Shown here: positions 1 to 8,374 of the stretch, one piece after another | Numbering within the stretch: position 1 is the first letter of the stretch | Layout of the letters: the number at the start of each line of letters is the position of its first letter | Assembly (NCBI GenBank): GCA_015207195.1 | Contig: JADEXJ010000063.1 | Span: 1 to 32,248 of the forward strand | Length of the DNA stretch: 32,248 bases | Direction: 5' to 3' | Source: Pleurocapsales cyanobacterium LEGE 10410 | GTDB lineage: Bacteria > Cyanobacteriota > Cyanobacteriia > Cyanobacteriales > Xenococcaceae | Notes under the pieces: generated by a model | Told to the model about the DNA's origin: nothing | Seen by the model: only the letters and a program-made list of their open reading frames with translations | Databases searched by the model: none | Made by a program: the position numbers and the translations under genes

Positions 1-274
1 ATTTAAATTGGAATGTTTGAAAATAAAACACAAAATGAATCATTTTGCTTTGCGGAGTCGTATTTACATACAAGCTTTGCAACACGCTATGCTTGAACTG
101 CAATCTCTCAAAACTGCGTAATGTCAGTTAGTCTAATCAATTAATCAGAATATAGCTGAAGAGAGAATGTCAGTAATATTGGTTCGTGATATATTAAGAG
201 ATATTACGCACAAAGTCTATTGCTTGACAGAAAGAGCTTTGTGTTTATCTGTTGAAAAAGAGGAAAGAGCCAAA

Positions 275-811
275 ATGAGATCTGCGGAAACAACTAGCAT
301 TGCTTTAGAGTCCTTAGCGGTAGACTTTTTCCGTAAGTCGGCAGGTAGCTGGAATTCTCAGCGTCGATATTACAGCCTAAACAAAGATACTCAACCTCAA
401 GAAGTTGAAAGTCTGCTCAATATTTCTTTCCTAGAACGAGGTGCGCCAGAGTTAATTGAATTAGCCCAAAGCCACGAACTTGAAGATTTAGCAGCATTAG
501 TTTGCGGAACTAAAGTAACTTGGGAAAGCAACTACACCAATCAAAACCGTAAGCCCGTGACTGGTTCAACCGTCTTTGGAATTCGAGGCAACATTTTGTA
601 TCGCGATCGCGGATTTGCCACCCCAAAACCCATTGTGGCAATTTGCTCTTTTGTCAATGCCGAGACTATGAGTTTGCGTACCGAGTATAATGCCAACGTT
701 TTTGAAGAGGAAATCAAGCTAATTGGTAGTAAGTATCGTACCAGACAGACAATTATCTCTCGTGCTGAAGAAGAGATTACTATTGGTCAATACCTAGAAA
801 AGCGCGTGTAA
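275..811 (+). CDS. CpcS/CpeS-family phycobiliprotein bilin lyase
   Basis: Predicted chromophore lyase that attaches a phycobilin to a cysteine of a phycobiliprotein subunit, acting in the cytoplasm during phycobilisome assembly. The protein (178 aa from this start) has the family's opening block 'DFFRKSAGSWNSQRRYYSL' and the central block around 'CGTKVTWESNY', followed by 'GSTVFGIRGNILYRDRGFA', typical of this lipocalin-fold family. The same frame is open from an ATG at 167, but the stretch 167-274 has no family similarity, whereas ATG 275 is preceded by AGGAAAGAG at a good ribosome-binding distance and gives the usual family length. Which subunit and bilin it serves (CpcS, CpcU or CpeS subtype) cannot be told from sequence alone. 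It stands 120 bp upstream of the aminopeptidase gene with no phycobiliprotein gene in view. Confidence 0.85.
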   Translation: MRSAETTSIALESLAVDFFRKSAGSWNSQRRYYSLNKDTQPQEVESLLNISFLERGAPELIELAQSHELEDLAALVCGTKVTWESNYTNQNRKPVTGSTVFGIRGNILYRDRGFATPKPIVAICSFVNAETMSLRTEYNANVFEEEIKLIGSKYRTRQTIISRAEEEITIGQYLEKRV

Positions 812-934
812 TAAATAGTGTAATAAATATTAGAATTGATAGACGATCGCCTGGCTTTGGTTAGTATCTCTTAAGAATTTCTGGGTTATAGCGATCGCCT
901 TAGATATCTTGTAGTTACACCCGATCGATCCTAA

Positions 935-2302
935 ATGGTTGCCCAGTCTTTGATTGAAGGTTTAAAACAAAGAAGAAACAAACTGGCTCAAGCAGTAGCC
1001 CAGCCAGTGATACTATGGTCTGGCAGAGGAGTAGGGCGAAATTTCCCAGCCAACAAACTTGCTTTTCGTGCCAGTAGCCATTTTTTATATTTTGCGGGAA
1101 TCCCTATAGATAATGCTGCCGTCCGTATGGAGGATGGCAAATTAGAACTATTCATGGATAACCCGCCACCTCAGGCAACTCTATGGCATGGCGAAACACC
1201 ACAACGAGAGGAAATTGGCGCGATCATTGGTGCAGATCGGGTTTATCCGCTGGCTGAATTATCTCAGAAAACCAAGGATGCAGCTACCATAGCGGTACAG
1301 GAATCAACTACCTATCAAGAACAATGTCGTTTATTAGATCGTTCTGTAGCATTCTCCGATCGCCTCAAGGATCTAGATTTAGAACTGGCTAAAGCTGTAG
1401 TAAAATTGCGATCGCAACACGACCCTTTGGCACTACAGGAATTACGTCAAGCTGCTGCCGTGTCTGTCGAAGCACACAAAGCAGGAATGGCTGCTACCAA
1501 ACACTCGACAACCGAAGCCCAAATACGGGGGGCAATGGAAGGAGTAATCATTGCTCATAATATGTGTTGTGCCTACAACAGTATTGTTACGGTACACGGA
1601 GAAGTATTACACAACGAAACTTATAGCAACAAGCTACAACCCCAAGACTTATTACTTGCCGATGTTGGGGCAGAAACCCCTAACGGTTGGGCAGCAGATA
1701 TCACTCGCACCTGGGCAGTTTCGGGTAAGTTTTCCAGTACTCAAAAAGATCTTTACGAGATAGTTTTAGCAGCACACGATCGCTGTATTGCCCAGATGCG
1801 CCCTGGGGTAGAATATCAGGAAATTCATCTGTTGGCAGCGGGCGTAATTGCCGAAGGTTTGGTAGATTTAGGTATTCTTAAGGGTAAGCCTCAAGATTTG
1901 GTTGCTACCGATGCCCATGCCCTGTTTTTCCCTCACGGTGTAGGGCATTTGCTGGGCTTAGATGTTCACGACATGGAAGACTTAGGCGATATAGCAGGAT
2001 ACGAACCAGGAAGAACCAGAAGCGATCGCTTTGGACTGGGATATCTTAGGTTAAACCGCCCCTTACAGTCAGGAATGCTTGTCACTATCGAACCAGGTTT
2101 TTATCAAGTCCCCGCAATTTTAAGTGACTCCAATTTTCGAGCTAAATATCAGGATGTAGTTGACTGGGAACGTCTAGCACAGTTTGGTGATGTTAAAGGA
2201 ATCAGAATTGAAGATGATGTTTTGATAACCGACTCTGGCACAGAGGTTTTGACTGCACAGTTGCCGACTAAAGTAGCAGAAATTGAAGCCCTAGTGTTGT
2301 AA
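935..2302 (+). CDS. pepP: Xaa-Pro aminopeptidase (aminopeptidase P, M24B)
   Basis: Predicted cytoplasmic dimetal peptidase that removes an N-terminal residue preceding proline. The 455-aa protein has the aminopeptidase P N-terminal domain (about 5-140) and a creatinase-fold catalytic domain. The five metal ligands are visible: Asp243 (LADVGAE), Asp255 (AADITRTW), His338 in HGVGH, Glu386 (TIEPGFY) and Glu426 (GIRIEDD). Length and motif order are normal for the family. The ATG at 935 lies just after a HIP-like ATCGATC sequence; no strong ribosome-binding site is visible. The gene is followed by a 1.1-kb gene-free region, so it probably ends its own transcription unit. Identity is secure at family level; specificity for Xaa-Pro is inferred. 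Confidence 0.93.
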   Translation: MVAQSLIEGLKQRRNKLAQAVAQPVILWSGRGVGRNFPANKLAFRASSHFLYFAGIPIDNAAVRMEDGKLELFMDNPPPQATLWHGETPQREEIGAIIGADRVYPLAELSQKTKDAATIAVQESTTYQEQCRLLDRSVAFSDRLKDLDLELAKAVVKLRSQHDPLALQELRQAAAVSVEAHKAGMAATKHSTTEAQIRGAMEGVIIAHNMCCAYNSIVTVHGEVLHNETYSNKLQPQDLLLADVGAETPNGWAADITRTWAVSGKFSSTQKDLYEIVLAAHDRCIAQMRPGVEYQEIHLLAAGVIAEGLVDLGILKGKPQDLVATDAHALFFPHGVGHLLGLDVHDMEDLGDIAGYEPGRTRSDRFGLGYLRLNRPLQSGMLVTIEPGFYQVPAILSDSNFRAKYQDVVDWERLAQFGDVKGIRIEDDVLITDSGTEVLTAQLPTKVAEIEALVL

Positions 2303-2769
2303 ACATTCAATTGCCAAGAAAATTTAAAATCAATTAATTTTTTCTGAAAACTAATCTTGCCATCTAGCGATCGCCTTAGACTAACGAAAACAATGGCTAC
2401 AGCTTTCTGTTGCCCAAAATGATTTGAATTTAAACAACAAGATTAAGCTTTAGTTTACATTTTTTTACAAATAATGATAAAATTCCCCATGTAAACTTGC
2501 TTTAATAAAAGAGTAAATAAGTATACAGAAAGTTTTCTGCATAGCTGCAAATCAATCAGCGATCTATCTGACAATTTTTATAAAATTACGACTATATGCG
2601 GATACTCTAATAATGAAAATTGTGCTAAGTATATAGATAAAGCTGAATAAAACTAATTAAAAGCTATCCATAAATGCTTTGTAAACTAGAATCTTTATTT
2701 TGAGTTTAGCGGGATTAACCCACACCAAAAAAAGATAATTTTGGATTTAAATCAAAGATAGTAAACTTT
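2303..2769. other. AT-rich gene-free stretch downstream of pepP
   Basis: No coding sequence is recognised on either strand. It is AT-rich and contains the putative promoter at 2454-2483 annotated separately. I looked for a decayed mysA cyclase gene here because the next genes are mysB and mysC, and saw no trace. Confidence 0.5.
2454..2483 (+). promoter_or_regulatory. putative sigma70-type promoter reading toward the structured region and mysB
   Basis: A -35 like TTTACA (2454-2459) and a -10 like TAAAAT (2478-2483) are 18 bp apart. Transcription from here would start near 2490 and give a leader of more than 900 nt that includes the hairpin-rich region before mysB. The match is only to consensus and the region is AT-rich, so a chance match is quite possible. 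Confidence 0.3.
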
Positions 2770-2774
2770 TAGGC

Positions 2775-3090
2775 TGTTAACAATAACGCCAAGTCACTGC
2801 CTTCGGTGAATGGAGTTTGTTGATAGTTGTTAGTTTGCCAGACGAATCGCAGCATAAATTTGCTTCGGTCAATTTTTTTCTTGTCCAGAAATAAACAATT
2901 TACTTTGATTGGCGGTCAAATCAGGCTTCTTGCCTGTAGTGAGGGGTCGCTACTCCAACTCTAGGAAACTTAAATGAGTTTTTGCTTCCTGGTGAAAGTT
3001 ACTTTTACCAATCGGATTTAGTATGGTCTCTGACTGAGTTGTTCGGTCAATCTTACTACCGAAACTGTGTTTCGGCTGGAAAGTCCTGGA
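2775..3090 (+). ncRNA. candidate structured RNA (multi-hairpin leader or independent ncRNA)
   Basis: A run of nearly back-to-back inverted repeats: TTTGA/TCAAA (2904-2920), CAGGC/GCCTG (2922-2936), TAGTG/CGCTA with one GU (2937-2952), AGGAA/TTCCT enclosing ACTT/GAGT (2963-2990), GGTGAAAG/CTTTTACC with a 3-nt loop (2991-3009), TAGTA/TACTA (3019-3058) enclosing TGACTGA/TCGGTCA (3031-3049), then a perfect 7-bp CCGAAAC/GTTTCGG (3059-3075). Weaker pairing upstream joins TTAACAAT (2778-2785) to GTTGTTAG near 2826-2833. Adjacent helices without gaps are typical of folded RNA rather than of protein-coding DNA. The strand is not determined; plus is assumed because mysB follows 340 nt downstream. It does not match my memory of RNase P RNA, tmRNA, SRP RNA or the common riboswitch cores. 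Confidence 0.5.
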
Positions 3091-3418
3091 GAAATAAAGT
3101 ACAACTTTTTATTTTAAAGAACTAAAGAAGCATTTAATACTAGCAAAATGGAGCATGAAGACAGCTAGAGTAATGGCAGTTTGATAGTAGATAGTAATTT
3201 GTCTCGAAAGCAAACCGCAGCCTTTTTTAAGCATTACGATAGCGATTTCATCGTATTCTCTAGTATTGTTACCTAGCCAAATTAGCGTAGGTTTTAAAAA
3301 ACATTCGCTAAACTTCAGGATATTGGTACCGACTCTGTTTAGATACAGGATTGAGAACGCAAGTATACATCAACAAAAAAAAGCAACAGAATTATTAGTG
3401 GGGAGCATTTAGTTTACC
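3091..3418. other. mysB upstream region without recognised elements
   Basis: AT-rich with no coding sequence. A weak hairpin AAAGT-ACA-ACTTT followed by T-rich sequence lies near 3098-3115 and could end the preceding RNA, but it is too AT-rich to call a terminator. GGGGAG at 3400-3405 is the only ribosome-binding-like sequence before mysB. Confidence 0.4.
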
Positions 3419-4309
3419 GTGGTAAATACAAAAGATACATCAGATCTAAAAGAGTCGAGTTCGTTCCTAAGCAGAGTGGATTTTGAGCAAAATGGATACG
3501 AAACCGCTAGACCCGTAACTCCTTTGGGTATTCTCGTTCAGCAACTAGAACAAATACTTAATACGGCAAAAACCGAATCAGTTTCGACTGAATTCAAGAC
3601 ATCTTTAGAACAAGCATATCGTTTGGCTGCGGGTCTAGATCCTTATCTAGCAGAGTGCGCCACTGCCGAATCACCAGCTTTAGCCAACCTGACAGAACGT
3701 ACTCAACAAGAAGACTGGAGTAAACGCTTTGACGACGGCGAAACCGTAAAAGCCTTGGAGCAAGAAATGCTTTCTGGGCATATTGAAGGGCAACTATTGA
3801 AGATACTAGTGTCTATTAGCCAATCCAAACGAGTCTTAGAAGTAGGGATGTTTACTGGCTATTCCGCTTTAGCGATCGCTGAAGCCTTACCCGATGACGG
3901 TTATTTGCTGGCTTGTGAAGTGGATGAATATGTTTCCCAGTTTGCGGTTGATTGCTTTGCTGCCTCCGAACATGGTAAAAAAATTGAAGTAAGAGTTGCC
4001 CCCGCGATCGAAACAATGCGAGAGCTAGTAGATGCGGGAGAGTCTTTCGATTTAGCGTTTGTTGATGCCGATAAAGGTGGCTATATCGATTATCTAAACC
4101 TGTTGTTGGATACGGATTTGTTGGCTCCCAATGGCTTTATTTGTGTAGATAATACTTTGATGCAGGGACAACCCTATCTACCTGCCGAACAGCGTACAGA
4201 TAACGGAGAAGCGATCGCCCGCTTCAATAGTTTTGTTGCTAAAGATCCCCGTGTCGAGCAGGTTTTAGTGCCAATCCGCGACGGCTTAACTATCATCAAG
4301 CGTAAATAA
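3419..4309 (+). CDS. mysB: mycosporine-type O-methyltransferase (MysB-like)
   Basis: Predicted SAM-dependent class I O-methyltransferase of the caffeoyl-CoA type. In mycosporine-like amino acid (MAA) synthesis MysB converts demethyl-4-deoxygadusol to 4-deoxygadusol. The SAM motif is EVGMFTGYSALAIAE (141-155); VDADK (215-219) and VDN (243-245) are the usual metal-binding neighbourhood. The blocks 'ARPVTPLGILVQQLEQ' and 'DWSKRFDDGETVKALEQEML' closely resemble what I recall of the Anabaena variabilis enzyme Ava_3857. The start is a GTG, with GGGGAG about 13 nt upstream; family similarity begins only near residue 29, so the first residues are lineage-specific or a later start is used. The gene is first in a same-strand series with mysC, but the mysA cyclase is missing upstream. 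Confidence 0.85.
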   Translation: MVNTKDTSDLKESSSFLSRVDFEQNGYETARPVTPLGILVQQLEQILNTAKTESVSTEFKTSLEQAYRLAAGLDPYLAECATAESPALANLTERTQQEDWSKRFDDGETVKALEQEMLSGHIEGQLLKILVSISQSKRVLEVGMFTGYSALAIAEALPDDGYLLACEVDEYVSQFAVDCFAASEHGKKIEVRVAPAIETMRELVDAGESFDLAFVDADKGGYIDYLNLLLDTDLLAPNGFICVDNTLMQGQPYLPAEQRTDNGEAIARFNSFVAKDPRVEQVLVPIRDGLTIIKRK

Positions 4310-4391
4310 ATCAAAGCAAACAGGGAGCAAAAAATAGAAAATTGAGCTTGACATATTTCAACTTCTAACTCCCAACTCGTGACTTCAACCA

Positions 4392-5744
4392 ATGGCACAA
4401 ACATCATCTATAACCGAACGTGGTTCAGCGATCGTCAAAAACCTAGGTACTCTGATTTTATTATTGCTTCTGCTTCCTGTTAATTTGGGAATGATCTTAG
4501 TATCTTTAGTAGGTAATATTTTTGCTGACCAAGCGATCGCTCCTGCTACTCCTATAGAGAAAAAAAGAATTCTGATTACTGGAGCAAAGATGACCAAGGC
4601 TTTACAGCTTGCCAGGTCGTTTTATCGAGACGGACACGACGTGTATTTGGTCGAAACTCATAAATATTGGCTGTCGGGACATCGCTTTTCCCGTGCAGTT
4701 AAAGGCTTTTATACTGTACCCGTTCCCGAACAAGAGCCAGAAGCCTATTGTCAAGCGTTGGTTGACATAGTAAAGCAAGAGAAGATCGATCTTTTTGTTC
4801 CCGTATCTAGTCCCATCGCTAGCTACTATGATTCTTTGGCTAAAAAAGCTTTAGAACCTTACTGTGAATCAATTCATCTAGAGCCAGAAGTCACCCAGAT
4901 TCTCGATGACAAACACGCCTTTTGCTCTAAAGCAAGGGAGTTAGGCTTGTCCGCCCCCAAAGTTTTTCGCATTAGCGATCCGCAGCAGATCTTAGATTTT
5001 GACTTTGCCAGGGACGGCAGTAAATATATAGTTAAAAGTATTCCTTACGATTCCGTACTGCGCTTAGATTTAACTAGATTGCCCTTTCCAGGAATGGAAG
5101 ATTATGTGCGTAGCTTACCGATTAGTCCCAAAAAACCTTGGGTAATGCAGGAATTTATTCGCGGACAGGAATATTGCTTCCACGCTACGGCGCGCCAAGG
5201 AAAAATCAGGCTACACTGCTGTTCCCAGTCTTCCCCCTTCCAGGTTAATTACCAACAGGTAGATAACCCTGCCATTTATCAGTGGGTAGCAACCTTTGTC
5301 GAAAAAATGAATCTAACGGGGCAAATTTGTTTTGACATGATTCAAACTGAGGACGGGACGGTTTATCCCATCGAATGTAACCCCCGTCTGCATTCGGCGA
5401 TCACCATGTTCCACGATCATCCAGGGGTAGCCAAAGCATATCTCACCGATGGCGAACCAGAAGAAGAACCGATTACGCCATTACCCGACAGCAAACCGAC
5501 TTACTGGACGTATCACGAACTTTGGAGACTATTAAACATTCGTTCTCTAAAAGATTTGAATGCTTGGTGGCAGAAAATAACCCAAGGAACTGATGCTATT
5601 CTAACTCCAGACGATCCTCTGCCCTTTTTGATGCTGCATAATTGGCAAATTCCCCTGCTGTTGCTAGACAACTTACGCCGTCTTAAAGGTTGGGTAAAAA
5701 TCGATTTCAATATCGGCAAATTAGTCGAAATTGGCGGAGATTAA
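4392..5744 (+). CDS. mysC: ATP-grasp ligase (MysC-like, mycosporine-glycine synthase)
   Basis: In the MAA pathway MysC joins glycine to 4-deoxygadusol, using ATP, to give mycosporine-glycine. The 450-aa protein has an N-terminal hydrophobic stretch (about 17-45), a pre-ATP-grasp domain starting 'RILITGAKMTKALQLARSF' (about 59-77) and an ATP-grasp domain ending in the Mg-binding motif IECNPR (327-332). The C-terminal 'LRRLKGWVKIDFNIGKLVE' matches my memory of Ava_3856 almost exactly. The N-terminal hydrophobic segment may place it at a membrane, as in homologues. It lies 82 bp after mysB and 74 bp before the best start of the next gene, suggesting one transcription unit. The ATG at 4392 is the natural start; no strong ribosome-binding site is visible. 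Confidence 0.87.
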   Translation: MAQTSSITERGSAIVKNLGTLILLLLLLPVNLGMILVSLVGNIFADQAIAPATPIEKKRILITGAKMTKALQLARSFYRDGHDVYLVETHKYWLSGHRFSRAVKGFYTVPVPEQEPEAYCQALVDIVKQEKIDLFVPVSSPIASYYDSLAKKALEPYCESIHLEPEVTQILDDKHAFCSKARELGLSAPKVFRISDPQQILDFDFARDGSKYIVKSIPYDSVLRLDLTRLPFPGMEDYVRSLPISPKKPWVMQEFIRGQEYCFHATARQGKIRLHCCSQSSPFQVNYQQVDNPAIYQWVATFVEKMNLTGQICFDMIQTEDGTVYPIECNPRLHSAITMFHDHPGVAKAYLTDGEPEEEPITPLPDSKPTYWTYHELWRLLNIRSLKDLNAWWQKITQGTDAILTPDDPLPFLMLHNWQIPLLLLDNLRRLKGWVKIDFNIGKLVEIGGD

Positions 5745-5775
5745 GGCTGGTAACATCTTGACAGCAATTGACTAT

Positions 5776-5811
5776 TAATAATTATCCATCAACTAATAAT
5801 TATCCATCAAC
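5776..5811 (+). repeat. perfect 18-bp tandem duplication before the methyltransferase start
   Basis: The unit TAATAATTATCCATCAAC occurs twice without mismatch (5776-5793 and 5794-5811), followed by a partial CAACAATAA. It is in frame with the next gene, so it lengthens the apparent open frame upstream of the likely ATG at 5819. Confidence 0.9.
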
Positions 5812-5818
5812 AACAATA

Positions 5819-6868
5819 ATGGTATCAACTAGCACAACTTCTAATACAGCAGCAAAACAAAAAGTTTTCGATTTAATGCTGACCTTTGTTAAGAGCAAAT
5901 GTCTTTACGTGGCAACTCGCTTGGGTATCTTCGATCTTGTAAATAAAGGTGAACAAACGGTAGAGAGTTTAGCCCAAAAAACTAACACCGACACCGAACG
6001 ACTATACTTTATTCTCCGTGCCTTAGCTCACGTAGATGTATTGGAAGAAAAGCCAGGACGAGTATTTGCCCCCACAGAAACATCTGCTTTATTAGTAACC
6101 GATGGCGAACCTTCAGCAGGACATTTGGTCATGCACCTGATCGAACCCGCCCAATGGGATGCCTGGAAGATTTTACCAGAGGCATTAGAAAAGGGTGTCG
6201 TTCCGTTTGAACTGGCTAACAACAAAGGGGTTTATCAACACTGTTATGATAACGAGTGGAGCAAAGACACTTTTATCAAAGCAATGAGTTTTCTGACCAA
6301 CTCTCAGGTAGACGGATTACTCAATGCCTATGATTTTGGGCAGTATGAAACGGTAATGGATGTCGGAGGTGGACAAGGTGGTCTGATTGCCAATATCGTC
6401 AAGCGTTATGGGTGTAAGGGTATTTTATTTGATATGCCAGAGGTTGCCGAAACCGCCAGGGAATATATTGGCAGTTTGGGTGTCGATCCAGATGCGATTG
6501 AAATCAAAACAGGGGACGTGTTTAAAGAAATCCCTCAAGGTGCAGAGGCAATTGTGATGAAGCATTTTATCTCTGCCTGGAGTGATCAAGATGCCAGGAA
6601 AATTTTAGCCAACTGCAAGCAAGCACTTCCCCAAGATGGCAGACTAATTTTATTACAGTCTTTTGTTCCCGACCTAGACGAACCAAAAACTGAAGCCGAT
6701 GGCATTATGCCTGGTATCTTCGCCGTACAAATTAACGTGGCTACTTCTGGTGGGGGCTGGCGTACTAAAAAGCAATTTCAAGAATTGTTTGAAACAAGCG
6801 GATTTAAACTAGAGAAAATAATCAAAACCGATAACAGTCTGTCGGGTATGGAATTTAGTTTGCAATAA
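5819..6868 (+). CDS. COMT-like SAM-dependent methyltransferase with altered catalytic site
   Basis: A two-domain protein of the plant COMT / acetylserotonin methyltransferase type (Methyltransf_2): an N-terminal winged-helix dimerisation domain (about 10-90, 'ATRLGIFDLVNKGEQTVESLAQKT') and a Rossmann SAM domain with DVGGGQGG at 181-188. Family members normally have a general-base His in an L-H-D-W-S/P-D motif; here the equivalent is I-S-A-W-S-D, with Ser252 in place of His. It may therefore act on another atom or by another mechanism. The frame stays open to a TTG at 5768, but that part encodes a duplicated NNYPST repeat, so ATG 5819 (349 aa) is chosen. Position between mysC and a symporter suggests tailoring of the mysBC product; this is inference from context only. 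Confidence 0.8.
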   Translation: MVSTSTTSNTAAKQKVFDLMLTFVKSKCLYVATRLGIFDLVNKGEQTVESLAQKTNTDTERLYFILRALAHVDVLEEKPGRVFAPTETSALLVTDGEPSAGHLVMHLIEPAQWDAWKILPEALEKGVVPFELANNKGVYQHCYDNEWSKDTFIKAMSFLTNSQVDGLLNAYDFGQYETVMDVGGGQGGLIANIVKRYGCKGILFDMPEVAETAREYIGSLGVDPDAIEIKTGDVFKEIPQGAEAIVMKHFISAWSDQDARKILANCKQALPQDGRLILLQSFVPDLDEPKTEADGIMPGIFAVQINVATSGGGWRTKKQFQELFETSGFKLEKIIKTDNSLSGMEFSLQ

Positions 6869-6891
6869 CTACCAACTACTAACTAATATTA

Positions 6892-8325
6892 ATGTCGATC
6901 GCCCTTTCTTTTATCTTCTTTCTCATTCTATTCACCGTAGTTGGTGTTTATGCAGCAACTCAAAAACAGGATACGACTACCGACTATCTTCTGGCAGGAA
7001 GAAAGGTTAATCCTTGGGCGATCGCTTTATCAGCTTTGTCTACTGGGCAGAGCGGTTTTTTGTTTACGGGACAAGCGGGATACGCCTATACTCAGGGTTT
7101 ATCGGCAATTTGGCTGGCAATTGGCTGGGCGATCGGCGACTGGCTAGCCTGGACGTTGGTTTTCAAGAAATTACGCCTGACATCGGAAGCATCTGACGCG
7201 GAAACTGTCCCCGCCTTTTTGGCACAAAAGCAGCCTGGTTATCGTTGGATTGCGGTTATTTCGGCGCTAATTACGATTTTCTTCTTGGGTACTTATGCTG
7301 CTGCCCAGCTGTTGGCAGGAAGCAAAGCCCTCAACAGTCTATTTGGCTGGAATTATGCCTGGGGAATTATTATCGGGGCAATTATTGTAGTGCTTTATTG
7401 CTTTTCTGGAGGAATTAGAGCCTCAATTTGGACGGATTCGGTACAAACTATCGTGATGATTGGTGCTTTATTGATGTTGTTGGTGGTTACTATCTCTGCC
7501 AGTGGAGGAGTCGATGACATCTATACCAATTTGAGCCAAATAGATGCAAATTTGGTTAGGTTGTTTCCCTTAGATTTACCCTGGGGATTTCTGCCGTTTT
7601 TTATTGGCTGGTTAGTAGCAGGTTTCGGTGCCGTAGGACAACCACATATTGTAGTCAGGGCGATGGCGATTGATTCGGCAGATAACATGAATAAGGCGCG
7701 GGATATTAGAACTATCTGCGGAATTATTACCGCTTTTACCGCCATTTTTATCGGACTAGCAGCACGAGTATTGTTGCCCGACTTAAACGATCCAGAATTG
7801 GCACTGCTAGATTTATCCCAAAGTCTCTTACCAGGAATACTAGTAGGGGTAATCTTGGCGGGCTTGTTTGCAGCGACAATTTCTACCGCCGATTCTCAAA
7901 TACTATCCTGTTCGGCTGCCCTAACTCAAGACTTGTTTCCAGGGTTAGCTAAATCCTATAGATATGCCAAAATTGGTACTTTAGTCGTTACCGCGATCGT
8001 TTTAGTAATTGCCTTGGCGAATAACGATAGTGTTTTTGATTTGATTGTCTTTGCCTGGTCGATTTTGGCTTCTGGCTTGGGAGTTTTACTAATTTTACGT
8101 AGCTTGGAAAAACCAGTCTCTACTCCTGTGGCGATCGCTATGATGTTAGTCGGTATTGCCGTTTCGATGTTTTGGAAATTAGAAGAACTATTGATACCAG
8201 GTCTGTTTACAATAAATTTTGGTCTAGGATTGTCAGGCGCAGTGTATGAAGTCTTTCCAGGGATGGCTGCTGGTTTTTTAGTTTATCTAATAGCTTCTAT
8301 ACTTATACCTCCCAAGAAAGTCTAA
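6892..8325 (+). CDS. sodium:solute symporter family transporter (SSS/PutP-like)
   Basis: A 477-aa integral membrane protein with about 13 predicted hydrophobic segments. The SSS signature features are present: 'TTDYLLAGRKVNPWAIALSA' near the start, 'GFLFTGQAGYAY', 'GGIRASIWTDSVQTIVMIGA' in the middle and 'ILAGLFAATISTADSQILSC' (Na+-site region) near the C-terminus. PutP-type members import proline or other small solutes with Na+. The gene begins 23 bp after the methyltransferase stop on the same strand, so it is very likely co-transcribed. The substrate cannot be read from sequence; context suggests a precursor amino acid or a mycosporine-type product. Length is normal. Confidence 0.87.
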   Translation: MSIALSFIFFLILFTVVGVYAATQKQDTTTDYLLAGRKVNPWAIALSALSTGQSGFLFTGQAGYAYTQGLSAIWLAIGWAIGDWLAWTLVFKKLRLTSEASDAETVPAFLAQKQPGYRWIAVISALITIFFLGTYAAAQLLAGSKALNSLFGWNYAWGIIIGAIIVVLYCFSGGIRASIWTDSVQTIVMIGALLMLLVVTISASGGVDDIYTNLSQIDANLVRLFPLDLPWGFLPFFIGWLVAGFGAVGQPHIVVRAMAIDSADNMNKARDIRTICGIITAFTAIFIGLAARVLLPDLNDPELALLDLSQSLLPGILVGVILAGLFAATISTADSQILSCSAALTQDLFPGLAKSYRYAKIGTLVVTAIVLVIALANNDSVFDLIVFAWSILASGLGVLLILRSLEKPVSTPVAIAMMLVGIAVSMFWKLEELLIPGLFTINFGLGLSGAVYEVFPGMAAGFLVYLIASILIPPKKV

Positions 8326-8374
8326 TTTTATGGTTTTACTATAATTAGCTCAAACTCATTATAGACTGCGTAGA

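Noticed and set aside
167-274. Longer N-terminus for the bilin lyase from ATG 167
   Set aside because: The extra 36 residues have no family similarity, and ATG 275 has a better ribosome-binding site and gives the normal length.
2775-3090. RNase P RNA, tmRNA, SRP RNA or a known riboswitch
   Set aside because: None of their diagnostic conserved cores that I can recall is present.
2303-3418. A decayed mysA gene in front of mysB
   Set aside because: No cyclase-like peptide was found in any frame; the region is AT-rich and partly hairpin-structured instead.
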